A DNA stretch of 64,000 nt from Carpediemonas membranifera (Eukaryota > Fornicata), in contig JAHDYR010000062.1 of NCBI GenBank assembly GCA_019828565.1, positions 992,001 through 1,056,000 on the forward strand. Reading direction: 5' to 3'. Each line of letters opens with the position of its first letter. Position 1 is the stretch's first letter. Made by a program: the position numbers and the translations under genes. A model generated the notes under the pieces. It made no database searches. It had not been told where the DNA came from and was given only the letters and a program-made list of their open reading frames with translations. Shown here one piece after another: positions 29,801 to 40,500 of this stretch.

Positions 29801-30722
29801 TTAAAGCTCATCCTTGGAGTCGTCGACGACCTGCTTCTTGTCGACCTTGGTCTGGAGGTCGGCGTTCTCGGCCTCGAGCTCGGCGACACGGGCCTCAGCC
29901 TCGGCGATGCGCTCGTGGACATCACGCTCGGTCTCGGCCTGGCGGGCCTCCTCAGCCTTGTGCATCATCTCCTGCTGGACGATGAGCTCGGGCTCGGACG
30001 TGAGGGTGTCGATGAAGAGGGACAGGGCGGGCACAGTGCGGGGCATGTTGTATTGCAGCAGCTGGCCGTCGTGCAGGCCGAACACAGTGGGGAAGCCCTT
30101 AACACCGGCGCTGGCACAGAACTCCTGAGTCTCCTCGTTGAGGGAGCACTCGATCTCGGCGAGGATGGCGCGATCCTCGTAGATGGTGGCGGCCTTGGCG
30201 TAGACGGGGGCGAGGGCCTTGCAATGGCCGCACCACTGCTCGAAGCACTTGATCATGACGGGGAGGGAGCGGGTGTAGAGCTCCTCGATCTCGGCCTTGG
30301 ACGTGAGGGTGAGGACGAGCTCATCGTTGCCCTCCATGCGCTTGTAAGTCATGGCCTGGGTTAGGGCCTCTTCGGTGGTGCCGCCAACGCGGTCGACACC
30401 CTCCTCGGGGGTCACGATAAACAAAAGGGGGAGAAGGCTGTCGTCGAAGCCCTGGGAGAACACCTCCTTGTTCTCATCAAGTTGCTTGTCGACGCAGATG
30501 AACCTAAGTAAGAATAGAAACTGGGAGTAAGACAAACCGGAAGCCCTCGAACAGCTCCTGGCCCTCAAGGTTCTTGAGGATGTCCATAGTATCGGCGTGA
30601 GTGTCGGAATCGGCAAAAGCGACGATGAGGTTGTCACGGAGGTCCTTCATTTCCTCAAATGATACATAGTCAAGAGAGAATACGGTGGCAATAAGGACAC
30701 AGAGAATCAAGGCTTTGATCAT
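29801..30722 (-). CDS. Protein disulfide isomerase with single CGHC domain, coiled coil and KDEL, two exons
   Basis: Exons 30722-30538 and 30503-29801 give 295 residues. A signal peptide (MIKALILCVLIATVFS) is followed by a thioredoxin-like domain without CxxC (~20-125), then a redox-active one with EQWCGHCKALAPVY near 150 and a cis-Pro loop GVKGFPTVFG. A charged coiled coil (ERDVHERIAEAEARVAELEA) precedes the C-terminal KDEL ER-retention signal. This b-a order differs from canonical a-b-b'-a' PDI, but short PDIs are common in metamonads. It should catalyse disulfide exchange in the ER lumen. The intron is needed to link signal peptide and enzyme. Confidence 0.92.
30504..30537 (-). other. 34-nt intron of the PDI gene
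   Basis: Minus strand GTTTGT...TCTTACTTAG, phase 2. It joins GQELFEGF to RFICVDKQLDEN. Confidence 0.85.
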
Positions 30723-30915
30723 GGATTACTGCAACCAGTATTTCGTTTCGACTGTGCGATGAGTCATGCTGTGTCATCGATTTGTCAGAGGGCGACATGA
30801 GCATCACTGAGTATACTGGAGCGAGAAATCAACAGAAGCATGGCCAACATGCGAGCATGGCGCTCAATTTGACCGTATTTTGCCAGCTTTGTCAAATCTG
30901 GCAAAACGACGTTTG

Positions 30916-31341
30916 ATGTTCAGAATCTGTACCAGCTCGCTATCGAGAGATCAAGAGGAAGAACTGAAGAAAATACTAGCTGAGATCATGGATCGCGATG
31001 AAGTTTTCCCCGGGACGTGTGCCTGTAGCGTTGTTCGATACACAAAGTCGTCATTCTCGACGATTGCCGAGTCTTGTGGCGAAAACCAGGTACCTTTTGA
31101 TGCATTGGGCAGTTTGATGGCTGCTTCCAAGTCTATGTGTGATGCACTCTCACAGACAGTTCTTTCCATCATGCACATCCGGCAGATCGACAGTATCACG
31201 AGCATCTACAGCCTTTGCGATAACAAATACCTCGTTTTCAAGTCCTACATGCCATCCATCGCCGTGGAGGGGTTCGATACGTCTGCCGCCGACATGGAAC
31301 TGACCGGTGTCCTCGAGCGCCTCATTGCGGTATTCCAGTGA
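30916..31341 (+). CDS. Small unassigned protein, possibly Roadblock/LC7-like
   Basis: 141 residues from the ATG at 30916; the frame is open to a TTG at 30880. An N-terminal helix (DQEEELKKILAEIM) leads to a strand pair (TCACSVVRYTKSSFSTI), a long helix (GSLMAASKSMCDALSQTVLS) and a final strand pair (SITSIYSLCDNKYLVFKSYM). That order resembles the Roadblock/LC7 fold of dynein light chains and Ragulator subunits, but no diagnostic motif confirms it. Its last ~50 codons are duplicated at 33693-33850. Confidence 0.5.
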   Translation: MFRICTSSLSRDQEEELKKILAEIMDRDEVFPGTCACSVVRYTKSSFSTIAESCGENQVPFDALGSLMAASKSMCDALSQTVLSIMHIRQIDSITSIYSLCDNKYLVFKSYMPSIAVEGFDTSAADMELTGVLERLIAVFQ

Positions 31342-32078
31342 GCGACGGGTGATAGAATGCGACTAGAACGACTCAGCCTGACATAAAATCTCAGGGGCGA
31401 TTCCGGCTGGCGAATTATGCCAGAGTTCTCCTGGCCGTCTAAAAATTTACCCCATAACTAGCATGCTATCAGGCTGTTTAGAGTGAAACTGGGCAGTACA
31501 GCCCCACGGTAAATGCTTGTTTGTCCGACCGTGAGTGCGTGTTTTCGCGAGGATTGATTTTCCCGGATTGATTTGACAGAGCACTGCACGATGTTTGTCT
31601 TCCTCTTTCGCTCAACACTCACATAGACCAAGCAACGCACATGGCTGCTGTAGGCATCGATCTCGGTACGACGTACTCTTGCGTCGGTGTATTCATGAAC
31701 GACCGCGTGGAGATTATTGCCAACGACCAAGGTAACCGCACAACCCCCTCCTACGTCGCCTTCAACGAGGATGAGCGTCTCATTGGCGAGGCTGCTAAGA
31801 ACCAGACCGCCATGAACCCTGCCAACACCGTCTTCGACGCCAAGCGTCTCATCGGCCGCAGATTTAACGACCGCGAGGTGCAGCAGGATATGCTCCACTA
31901 CAGCTTCAAGGTCGTTTCTGGCGCCGGCGACAAGCCCGTCATCCAGGTTCAGCACAAGGGTGAGGCCCGCACCTTCCAGGTCGAAGAGATCTCCGGCATG
32001 GTCCTCCAGAAGATGAAGGAGACCGCCGAGTCCTACCTCGGCAAGGACGTCAAGAAGGCTGTCATCACCGTCCCCGCT

Positions 32079-32119
<41 letters not shown>

Positions 32120-33682
32120 CCAGATCGCCGGCCTCGAGGTCCTCCGCATCATCAACGAGCCCACCGCCGCCGCTATCGCCTACGGCCTCGACAACAAGTC
32201 CGAGAGTGAGAAGAACATCCTGATCTTCGATCTTGGCGGTGGCACCTTCGATGTCTCTCTGCTCACCATCGACGAGGGCATCTTCGAGGTCAAGGCCACA
32301 GCTGGTGACACTCACCTCGGCGGCGAGGACTTCGACAGCCGCATGGTCAACCACTTCGTGACTGAGTTCAAGCGCAAGCACAAGATGGACATCACTGGCA
32401 ACGCCCGCTCCATGCACCGTCTCCGCACCGCCTGCGAGCGCGCCAAGCGCACCCTGTCCTCCTCCACCCAGGCCGCCATCGAGATCGACTCTCTCTACGA
32501 GGGCGTCGACTTCTTCACTAACATCACCCGTGCCCGCTTCGAGGACCTCTGCGGCGACCTCTTCCGTGCCTGCATCGACCCTGTCCAGCGCGTGCTCACC
32601 GATGCCAAGCTCGACAAGACCAAGATCCACGAGATCGTGCTCGTTGGTGGCTCTACCCGCATCCCCAAAGGTGCAGCAGCTGCTCAAGGACTTCTTCAAC
32701 GGCAAGGAGCCCTGCAAGAACATCAACCCCGATGAGGCCGTCGCCTACGGTGCCGCCGTCCAGGCCGCCATCCTCTCCGGCGACAAGTCCGAGAAGGTCT
32801 CCGACCTCCTCCTGCTCGACGTCACGCCCCTCTCGCTCGGCATCGAGACCGCCGGCGGCGTGATGACCACCCTCATCAAGCGCAACACCACGATCCCCCG
32901 CGCACGCCAAGGAGACCTTCTCCACCTTCGCCGACAACCAGCCCGCCGTGACCATCCAGGTCTTCGAGGGCGAGCGCGCCCGCACTCGCGACTGCAACAA
33001 GCTCGGCACCTTCGACCTTAACGGCATCCCCCCCGCCCCCCGCGGTGTCCCCAAGATTGAGGTGTCCTTCGACATCGACGCCAACGGCATCCTCCAGGTC
33101 ACCGCGGAGGACAAGAGCTCGGGCAACCGTCAGCAGATCACGATCACCAACGACTCCGGCCGCCTCTCCAAGGAGGATATCGAGCGCATGGTTTCGGACG
33201 CCGAGCGGTTCAAGGCTGACGACGAGAAGGTGCGTGAGAAGATCGAGGCCCGCAATGGCCTCGAGAACTTCGCCTACTCCCTCCGCAACACCATCGAGGA
33301 CGAGAAGTTCAAGGACAAGATCTCCGCTGAGGACAAGGAGAAGCTTGAGTCCGAGATCAAGAACGTCATGAGCTGGCTCGACACCCACGTCGACTCCGAG
33401 AAGGAGGAGTTCGATGCCAAGAAGAAGGAGCTCGAGGAGGTCTCGACCCCCATCATGACCAAGCTCTACTCCGAGGCCCAGGGTGCCCAGGGCGGCATGC
33501 CCGGCGGGATGCCCGACATGAGTGGCATGGGCGGGATGCCCGGTGGCATGCCTGGCGGTATGCCCGGTGCGGCTCCCTCTGGTGCCGGCCCCACCGTCGA
33601 GGAGCTCGACTAAGCAGACTTTAAAATCATAGACTCTTACTGCCCCGGTTGTGCTGCCACGGCTGACACAACTGATATGACA
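31184..33682 (+). repeat. Tandem duplication, copy 1 (HSP70 unit)
   Basis: Spans from the 3' end of the small upstream gene to 69 bases past the HSP70 stop. It repeats at 33693-36188 (offset 2509) after a 10-base linker (33683-33692). The only differences I find are three single-base homopolymer indels. Confidence 0.9.
31641..33613 (+). CDS. HSP70: Cytosolic HSP70, copy 1 (two homopolymer frameshifts)
   Basis: Encodes a 656-residue HSP70 if two +1 indels are ignored: an extra A in the CCCCAAAGG run near 32669 and an extra C near 32895-32899. Hallmarks: [13 protein letters not shown] at the N-terminus, [25 protein letters not shown], a substrate-binding domain, and a GGMPGGMP-rich tail ending TVEELD. 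No organelle signal, so cytosolic/nuclear. The terminal EEVD of cytosolic HSP70s is EELD here. Codons are strongly C-ending. Copy 2 is intact at both indel sites, so these are probably sequencing errors or recent lesions. A long antisense frame over the gene is a well-known HSP70 artefact. Confidence 0.93.
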
Positions 33683-33692
33683 TGATGTCGAT

Positions 33693-33850
33693 AGATCGAC
33701 AGTATCACGAGCATCTACAGCCTTTGCGATAACAAATACCTCGTTTTCAAGTCCTACATGCCATCCATCGCCGTGGAGGGGTTCGATACGTCTGCCGCCG
33801 ACATGGAACTGACCGGTGTCCTCGAGCGCCTCATTGCGGTATTCCAGTGA
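33693..33850 (+). pseudogene. Duplicated 3' fragment of the small upstream gene
   Basis: Identical to the last ~50 codons and stop of the gene at 30916-31341. It was carried along by the HSP70 tandem duplication and has no start codon or promoter of its own. Confidence 0.85.
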
Positions 33851-34149
33851 GCGACGGGTGATAGAATGCGACTAGAACGACTCAGCCTGACATAAAATCT
33901 CAGGGGCGATTCCGGCTGGCGAATTATGCCAGAGTTCTCCTGGCCGTCTAAAAATTTACCCCATAACTAGCATGCTATCAGGCTGTTTAGAGTGAAACTG
34001 GGCAGTACAGCCCCACGGTAAATGCTTGTTTGTCCGACCGTGAGTGCGTGTTTTCGCGAGGATTGATTTTCCCGGATTGATTTGACAGAGCACTGCACGA
34101 TGTTTGTCTTCCTCTTTCGCTCAACACTCACATAGACCAAGCAACGCAC

Positions 34150-34587
34150 ATGGCTGCTGTAGGCATCGATCTCGGTACGACGTACTCTTGCGTCGGTGTA
34201 TTCATGAACGACCGCGTGGAGATTATTGCCAACGACCAAGGTAACCGCACAACCCCCTCCTACGTCGCCTTCAACGAGGATGAGCGTCTCATTGGCGAGG
34301 CTGCTAAGAACCAGACCGCCATGAACCCTGCCAACACCGTCTTCGACGCCAAGCGTCTCATCGGCCGCAGATTTAACGACCGCGAGGTGCAGCAGGATAT
34401 GCTCCACTACAGCTTCAAGGTCGTTTCTGGCGCCGGCGACAAGCCCGTCATCCAGGTTCAGCACAAGGGTGAGGCCCGCACCTTCCAGGTCGAAGAGATC
34501 TCCGGCATGGTCCTCCAGAAGATGAAGGAGACCGCCGAGTCCTACCTCGGCAAGGACGTCAAGAAGGCTGTCATCACCGTCCCCGCT

Positions 34588-34628
<41 letters not shown>

Positions 34629-36119
34629 CCAGATCGCCGGCCTCGAGGTCCTCCGCATCATCAACGAGCCCACCGCCGCCGCTATCGCCTACGGCCTCGA
34701 CAACAAGTCCGAGAGTGAGAAGAACATCCTGATCTTCGATCTTGGCGGTGGCACCTTCGATGTCTCTCTGCTCACCATCGACGAGGGCATCTTCGAGGTC
34801 AAGGCCACAGCTGGTGACACTCACCTCGGCGGCGAGGACTTCGACAGCCGCATGGTCAACCACTTCGTGACTGAGTTCAAGCGCAAGCACAAGATGGACA
34901 TCACTGGCAACGCCCGCTCCATGCACCGTCTCCGCACCGCCTGCGAGCGCGCCAAGCGCACCCTGTCCTCCTCCACCCAGGCCGCCATCGAGATCGACTC
35001 TCTCTACGAGGGCGTCGACTTCTTCACTAACATCACCCGTGCCCGCTTCGAGGACCTCTGCGGCGACCTCTTCCGTGCCTGCATCGACCCTGTCCAGCGC
35101 GTGCTCACCGATGCCAAGCTCGACAAGACCAAGATCCACGAGATCGTGCTCGTTGGTGGCTCTACCCGCATCCCCAAGGTGCAGCAGCTGCTCAAGGACT
35201 TCTTCAACGGCAAGGAGCCCTGCAAGAACATCAACCCCGATGAGGCCGTCGCCTACGGTGCCGCCGTCCAGGCCGCCATCCTCTCCGGCGACAAGTCCGA
35301 GAAGGTCTCCGACCTCCTCCTGCTCGACGTCACGCCCCTCTCGCTCGGCATCGAGACCGCCGGCGGCGTGATGACCACCCTCATCAAGCGCAACACCACG
35401 ATCCCCGCGCACGCCAAGGAGACCTTCTCCACCTTCGCCGACAACCAGCCCGCCGTGACCATCCAGGTCTTCGAGGGCGAGCGCGCCCGCACTCGCGACT
35501 GCAACAAGCTCGGCACCTTCGACCTTAACGGCATCCCCCCGCCCCCCGCGGTGTCCCCAAGATTGAGGTGTCCTTCGACATCGACGCCAACGGCATCCTC
35601 CAGGTCACCGCGGAGGACAAGAGCTCGGGCAACCGTCAGCAGATCACGATCACCAACGACTCCGGCCGCCTCTCCAAGGAGGATATCGAGCGCATGGTTT
35701 CGGACGCCGAGCGGTTCAAGGCTGACGACGAGAAGGTGCGTGAGAAGATCGAGGCCCGCAATGGCCTCGAGAACTTCGCCTACTCCCTCCGCAACACCAT
35801 CGAGGACGAGAAGTTCAAGGACAAGATCTCCGCTGAGGACAAGGAGAAGCTTGAGTCCGAGATCAAGAACGTCATGAGCTGGCTCGACACCCACGTCGAC
35901 TCCGAGAAGGAGGAGTTCGATGCCAAGAAGAAGGAGCTCGAGGAGGTCTCGACCCCCATCATGACCAAGCTCTACTCCGAGGCCCAGGGTGCCCAGGGCG
36001 GCATGCCCGGCGGGATGCCCGACATGAGTGGCATGGGCGGGATGCCCGGTGGCATGCCTGGCGGTATGCCCGGTGCGGCTCCCTCTGGTGCCGGCCCCAC
36101 CGTCGAGGAGCTCGACTAA
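34150..36119 (+). CDS. HSP70: Cytosolic HSP70, copy 2 (one homopolymer frameshift)
   Basis: Same 656-residue protein as copy 1. It is intact at the two sites broken there, but one C is missing in the run after GGCAT near 35535-35540 (six C instead of seven). This shifts the frame before [12 protein letters not shown]; reading resumes in phase at 35568. Since each copy is correct where the other is wrong, the true sequence of both is likely intact. The 5' flank is identical to that of copy 1. Confidence 0.93.
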
Positions 36120-36239
36120 GCAGACTTTAAAATCATAGACTCTTACTGCCCCGGTTGTGCTGCCACGGCTGACACAACTGATATGACACGATCTGGGCGT
36201 AGCCACTGACGTACACGAATTATACAAAGCCCTCTTCAA

Positions 36240-37190
36240 ATGGGCGAACGAACCATTCTGGCTGTGCCCAAGCGACGGCAGGTCAACGAAGAGATTGTTC
36301 GCGATGCTAATGATGCGAGAATCCCCGCTGATTCTCGAAGACACTTTTCTCCCGCAGAAAGACGACATGAAGCCCCAGCTGTCTATCGAAGCTATCGCAG
36401 ACACAGATCATCGAATGAAAGAAATATGAAACTGCGCCACGATCCAAGCTTCTGTGCTGATGCAGCCTGGGCCCCCAGTTCTGTTGATCTGAAGCTTACC
36501 AACGCGTCAGACGGCGGAATGACCCGCACCAAGAGGCTGCTTCCAGCCGACGTCTTTTCATCGACCGTGGATAGCGCGCGCCATCAGTTCTACAGGGACA
36601 ATGCAGTGAAGCGGATCCCGAACAAACTGCAGCGCTCCCTAGAGATGCTCAGCCCCGACGCCGTTGAGGCCCTCATCAGCGATACACATAAGCACATGGA
36701 TGCGCAACAGGCGTTAGAGATCGAGGGTAAGCTGTGGGGCAAGCTGGACAGTGCCGACGGCCCTGTTGCACAGAAGCCTCCCCCCAGCCGCCGGGACCCC
36801 ACGGACTGGGCCGCCCTCTCGGCTGAGGACATCCTGCGGGACTTCGTGCTGGGCCCGATGAGCCACGTCATGGAAGATGCCAACGACCTCACCCGTCAAC
36901 GCGCTCAGCGGCTGGCCGGCCGCAGCTATGCGGGCTCCATGCGGAGTGTGACCGTGGGGCCGTATGTGCGGCGTCCAGGCCAGCGCTTCACGGCACCCGT
37001 GCTTTCCTCGCACCCGGCCGACACGGGCCGCGACACCGGGCTGCGGGGGATCCCTGCCCAGCCCCTTGGCACGACTGCCCGGGCAGTTGTGGGTGCACGG
37101 GTCAGCACAGACCTGGGTCGGGCCAGGTTTGAGGGGGCAGCCGTGCGTGCTCTACAGACGCTGAGGCCCACTATCGTCAGCGTGCTTTGA
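36240..37190 (+). CDS. Hypothetical basic protein
   Basis: 316 residues that I do not recognise. The N-terminal ~90 residues are Arg-rich and disordered. A middle helical block (HQFYRDNAVKRIPNKLQRSL, then LSPDAVEALISDTHKHMDAQ) is followed by WAALSAEDILRDFVLGPMSH near residue 200 and a basic, Gly/Thr-rich C-terminus. No membrane segment or catalytic motif. It starts 120 bases after the HSP70 stop, with an AT-rich leader. Confidence 0.6.
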   Translation: MGERTILAVPKRRQVNEEIVRDANDARIPADSRRHFSPAERRHEAPAVYRSYRRHRSSNERNMKLRHDPSFCADAAWAPSSVDLKLTNASDGGMTRTKRLLPADVFSSTVDSARHQFYRDNAVKRIPNKLQRSLEMLSPDAVEALISDTHKHMDAQQALEIEGKLWGKLDSADGPVAQKPPPSRRDPTDWAALSAEDILRDFVLGPMSHVMEDANDLTRQRAQRLAGRSYAGSMRSVTVGPYVRRPGQRFTAPVLSSHPADTGRDTGLRGIPAQPLGTTARAVVGARVSTDLGRARFEGAAVRALQTLRPTIVSVL

Positions 37191-37559
37191 GCTGGCGAAA
37201 ACGGCGCACGATTAGACGTGTCGCCGCAATGTTGTACCATAAACACTCACTCGGAGTCACTGAGGGAGCAAGGAGAGATCTATCCATTGCATACACACAT
37301 CTCATACGGAAATGTGATTGTGGAATTCCGAACATGAAGAGGTGACCAGAACTCGGCATTAATGTTCCAATTGCCGGACATTACGTTGCGTTGATTTAAC
37401 ACTTGACTGATCCGCCCGAAGCACGCCGGAACCATTTTTGCCGGAAAGTGCACAAAACTGCACCTCCAGTTTCCGGCGTATCCAGATGAGAGAAGCGCGC
37501 ACTTGCTGAATTCGGTTCTATGCAGCCGAAGTTTGATCAAAAACGGTATGTAACGATTA
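37191..37559. other. Intergenic region
   Basis: 369 bases, AT-richer than its flanks. An ATG at 37520 followed by GTATGT at 37546 could be a first exon of the coiled-coil gene (see findings). Nothing else recognised. Confidence 0.35.
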
Positions 37560-40500
37560 ATGGATCACTTAAAAAGGCGCAGACGTGATGACAGGGGTCA
37601 ATACGGCTCTGCTTCAGAATTAGTCAATCAATTTCGGCGTAATGCATCAAAAGCCGTTAGTTTCGATGTATTATCATTCCAAAGACCTTCTTCAGTCAGC
37701 CAGAACAGGGAGAACTCGAGTTATGCTTCTCCGCCGAGCACGTTTCGCTCTCATTCACACACAAGCTTCAGCCGCGACAACTTTCACGAGCAAGAGGCGC
37801 CTCTCGAGTATCAGACACCGATTGTGTCCCCTCAAGATACATTTCGTCCGGCAGACCCGTTCAACATCTCTGCTGTCCACGAGGAGTCCCTCTTCCGTCG
37901 CGCAGAGGATGACGAGACGGAACAGAGCATCTGGGCAGGACTGGCAGACACTAGACGCATGCTCAATGAGCTAGAGCAGCAGATTGACGAGCCAGCCAGT
38001 CCTCAGCCGCCGGAAGCCGGCCTGCAAGCCCCTCGCCCCCCCAGACTCGACGACGAGGACCTCCTGGACCCGCCCCGACGCCGCAACCTGTTCGACCGGC
38101 CGATGGACGACCCGTTCACCCCCACCCGCAGCCGCCCAGCCCCAGCCCTGGGCGACTCTGCCCTGTGGTGCCGCTCCGAGACCCGGATCCCGGAGTCGGG
38201 CCGCCCCATGCCCGCCCGGATGATGCAGGAGCCGGTCCTCGCAGACCTCAGCGCAGACCGGTCCGGCACGCAGTACAGACAGGCTGATCTTGCCACGTCG
38301 ACCCTCACCGAGCGCGAGGAGCGCCTCAAGGCCATCGTTTCCGAGCGCGAGGAACAGATTGCGCAGCTCAAGCAACAGACTGATCTCGCCGCGTCGACCC
38401 TCACCGAGCGCGAGGAACAGATTGCGCAGCTCAAGCAACAGACTGATCTCGCCGCGTCGACACTCACCGAGCGCGAGGAGCGCCTCAAGGCCATCGTTTC
38501 CGAGCGCGAGGAACAGATTGCGCAGCTCAAGCAACAGACTGATCTCGCCACGTCGACCCTCACCGAGCGCGAGGAGCGCCTCAAGGCCATCGTTTCCGAG
38601 CGTGAGGAACAGATTGCGCAGCTCAAGCAACAGACTGATCTCGCCACGTCGACCCTCACCGAGCGCGAGGAACAGATTGCGCAGCTCAAGCAACAGACTG
38701 ATCTCGCCGCGTCGACACTCACCGAGCGCGAGGAGCGCCTCAAGGCCATCGTTTCCGAGCGCGAGGAACAGATTGCGCAGCTCAAGCAACAGACTGATCT
38801 CGCCGCGTCGACACTCACCGAGCGCGAGGAGCGCCTCAAGGCCATCGTTTCCGAGCGCGAGGAACAGATTGCGCAGCTCAAGCAACAGACTGATCTCGCC
38901 ACGTCGACCCTCACCGAGCGCGAGGAGCGCCTCAAGGCCATCGTTTCCGAGCGTGAGGAACAGATTGCGCAGCTCAAGCAACAGACTGATCTCGCCGCGT
39001 CGACCCTCACCGAGCGCGAGGAGCGCCTCAAGGCCATCGTTTCCGAGCGCGAGGAACAGATTGCGCAGCTCAAGCAACAGACTGATCTCGCCACGTCGAC
39101 CCTCACCGAGCGCGAGGAGCGCCTCAAGGCCATCGTTTCCGAGCGCGAGGAACAGATTGCGCAGCTCAAGCAACAGACTGATCTCGCCACGTCGACCCTC
39201 ACCGAGCGCGAGGAACAGATTGCGCAGCTCAAGCAGCAGACTGATCTCGCCGCGTCGACCCTCACCGAGCGCGAGGAGCGCCTCAAGGCCATCGTTTCCG
39301 AGCGCGAGGAACAGATTGCGCAGCTCAAGCAACAGACTGATCTCGCCACGTCGACCCTCACCGAGCGCGAGGAGCGCCTCAAGGCCATCGTTTCCGAGCG
39401 CGAGGAACAGATTGCGCAGCTCAAGCAACAGACTGATCTCGCCGCGTCGACCCTCACCGAGCGCGAGGAACAGATTGCGCAGCTCAAGCAACAGACTGAT
39501 CTCGCCGCGTCGACACTCACCGAGCGCGAGGAGCGCCTCAAGGCCATCGTTTCCGAGCGCGAGGAACAGATTGCGCAGCTCAAGCAACAGACTGATCTCG
39601 CCACGTCGACACTCACCGAGCGCGAGGAGCGCCTCAAGGCCATCGTTTCCGAGCGCGAGGAACAGATTGCGCAGCTCAAGCAACAGACTGATCTCGCCAC
39701 GTCGACCCTCACCGAGCGCGAGGAGCGCCTCAAGGCCATCGTTTCCGAGCGCGAGGAACAGATTGCGCAGCTCAAGCAACAGACTGATCTCGCCGCGTCG
39801 ACCCTCACCGAGCGCGAGGAACAGATTGCGCAGCTCAAGCAACAGACTGATCTCGCCGCGTCGACCCTCACCGAGCGCGAGGAACAGATTGCGCAGCTCA
39901 AGCAACAGACTGATCTCGCCACGTCGACCCTCACCGAGCGCGAGGAACAGATTGCGCAGCTCAAGCAGCAGACTGATCTCGCCACGTCGACCCTCACCGA
40001 GCGCGAGGAGCGCCTCAAGGCCATCGTTTCCGAGCGCGAGGAACAGATTGCGCAGCTCAAGCAACAGACTGATCTCGCCGCGTCGACCCTCACCGAGCGC
40101 GAGGAGCGCCTCAAGGCCATCGTTTCCGAGCGCGAGGAACAGATTGCGCAGCTCAAGCAACAGACTGATCTCGCCGCGTCGACCCTCACCGAGCGCGAGG
40201 AACAGATTGCGCAGCTCAAGCAACAGACTGATCTCGCCACGTCGACCCTCACCGAGCGCGAGGAGCGCCTCAAGGCCATCGTTTCCGAGCGTGAGGAACA
40301 GATTGCGCAGCTCAAGCAACAGACTGATCTCGCCACGTCGACCCTCACCGAGCGCGAGGAGCGCCTCAAGGCCATCGTTTCCGAGCGCGAGGAACAGATT
40401 GCGCAGCTCAAGCAGCAGACTGATCTCGCCGCGTCGACACTCACCGAGCGCGAGGAGCGCCTCAAGGCCATCGTTTCCGAGCGCGAGGAACAGATTGCGC

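Larger units (their letters stand above)
33693..36188 (+). repeat. Tandem duplication, copy 2 (HSP70 unit)
   Basis: Second copy of 31184-33682, including the whole ~290-base 5' flank, so both HSP70s have the same promoter. The left break is at AGATCGACAG and the right at GATATGACA. Confidence 0.9.

Noticed and set aside
31342-31640. Heat-shock elements upstream of HSP70
   Set aside because: TTC and GAA triplets are present near 31400-31430, but their spacing does not follow the 5-bp periodicity of HSEs.
31458-35412. Long minus-strand open frames antisense to both HSP70 copies (over 420 codons)
   Set aside because: A known artefact of HSP70 codon bias; the plus strand encodes unmistakable HSP70 and the antisense product is low-complexity.
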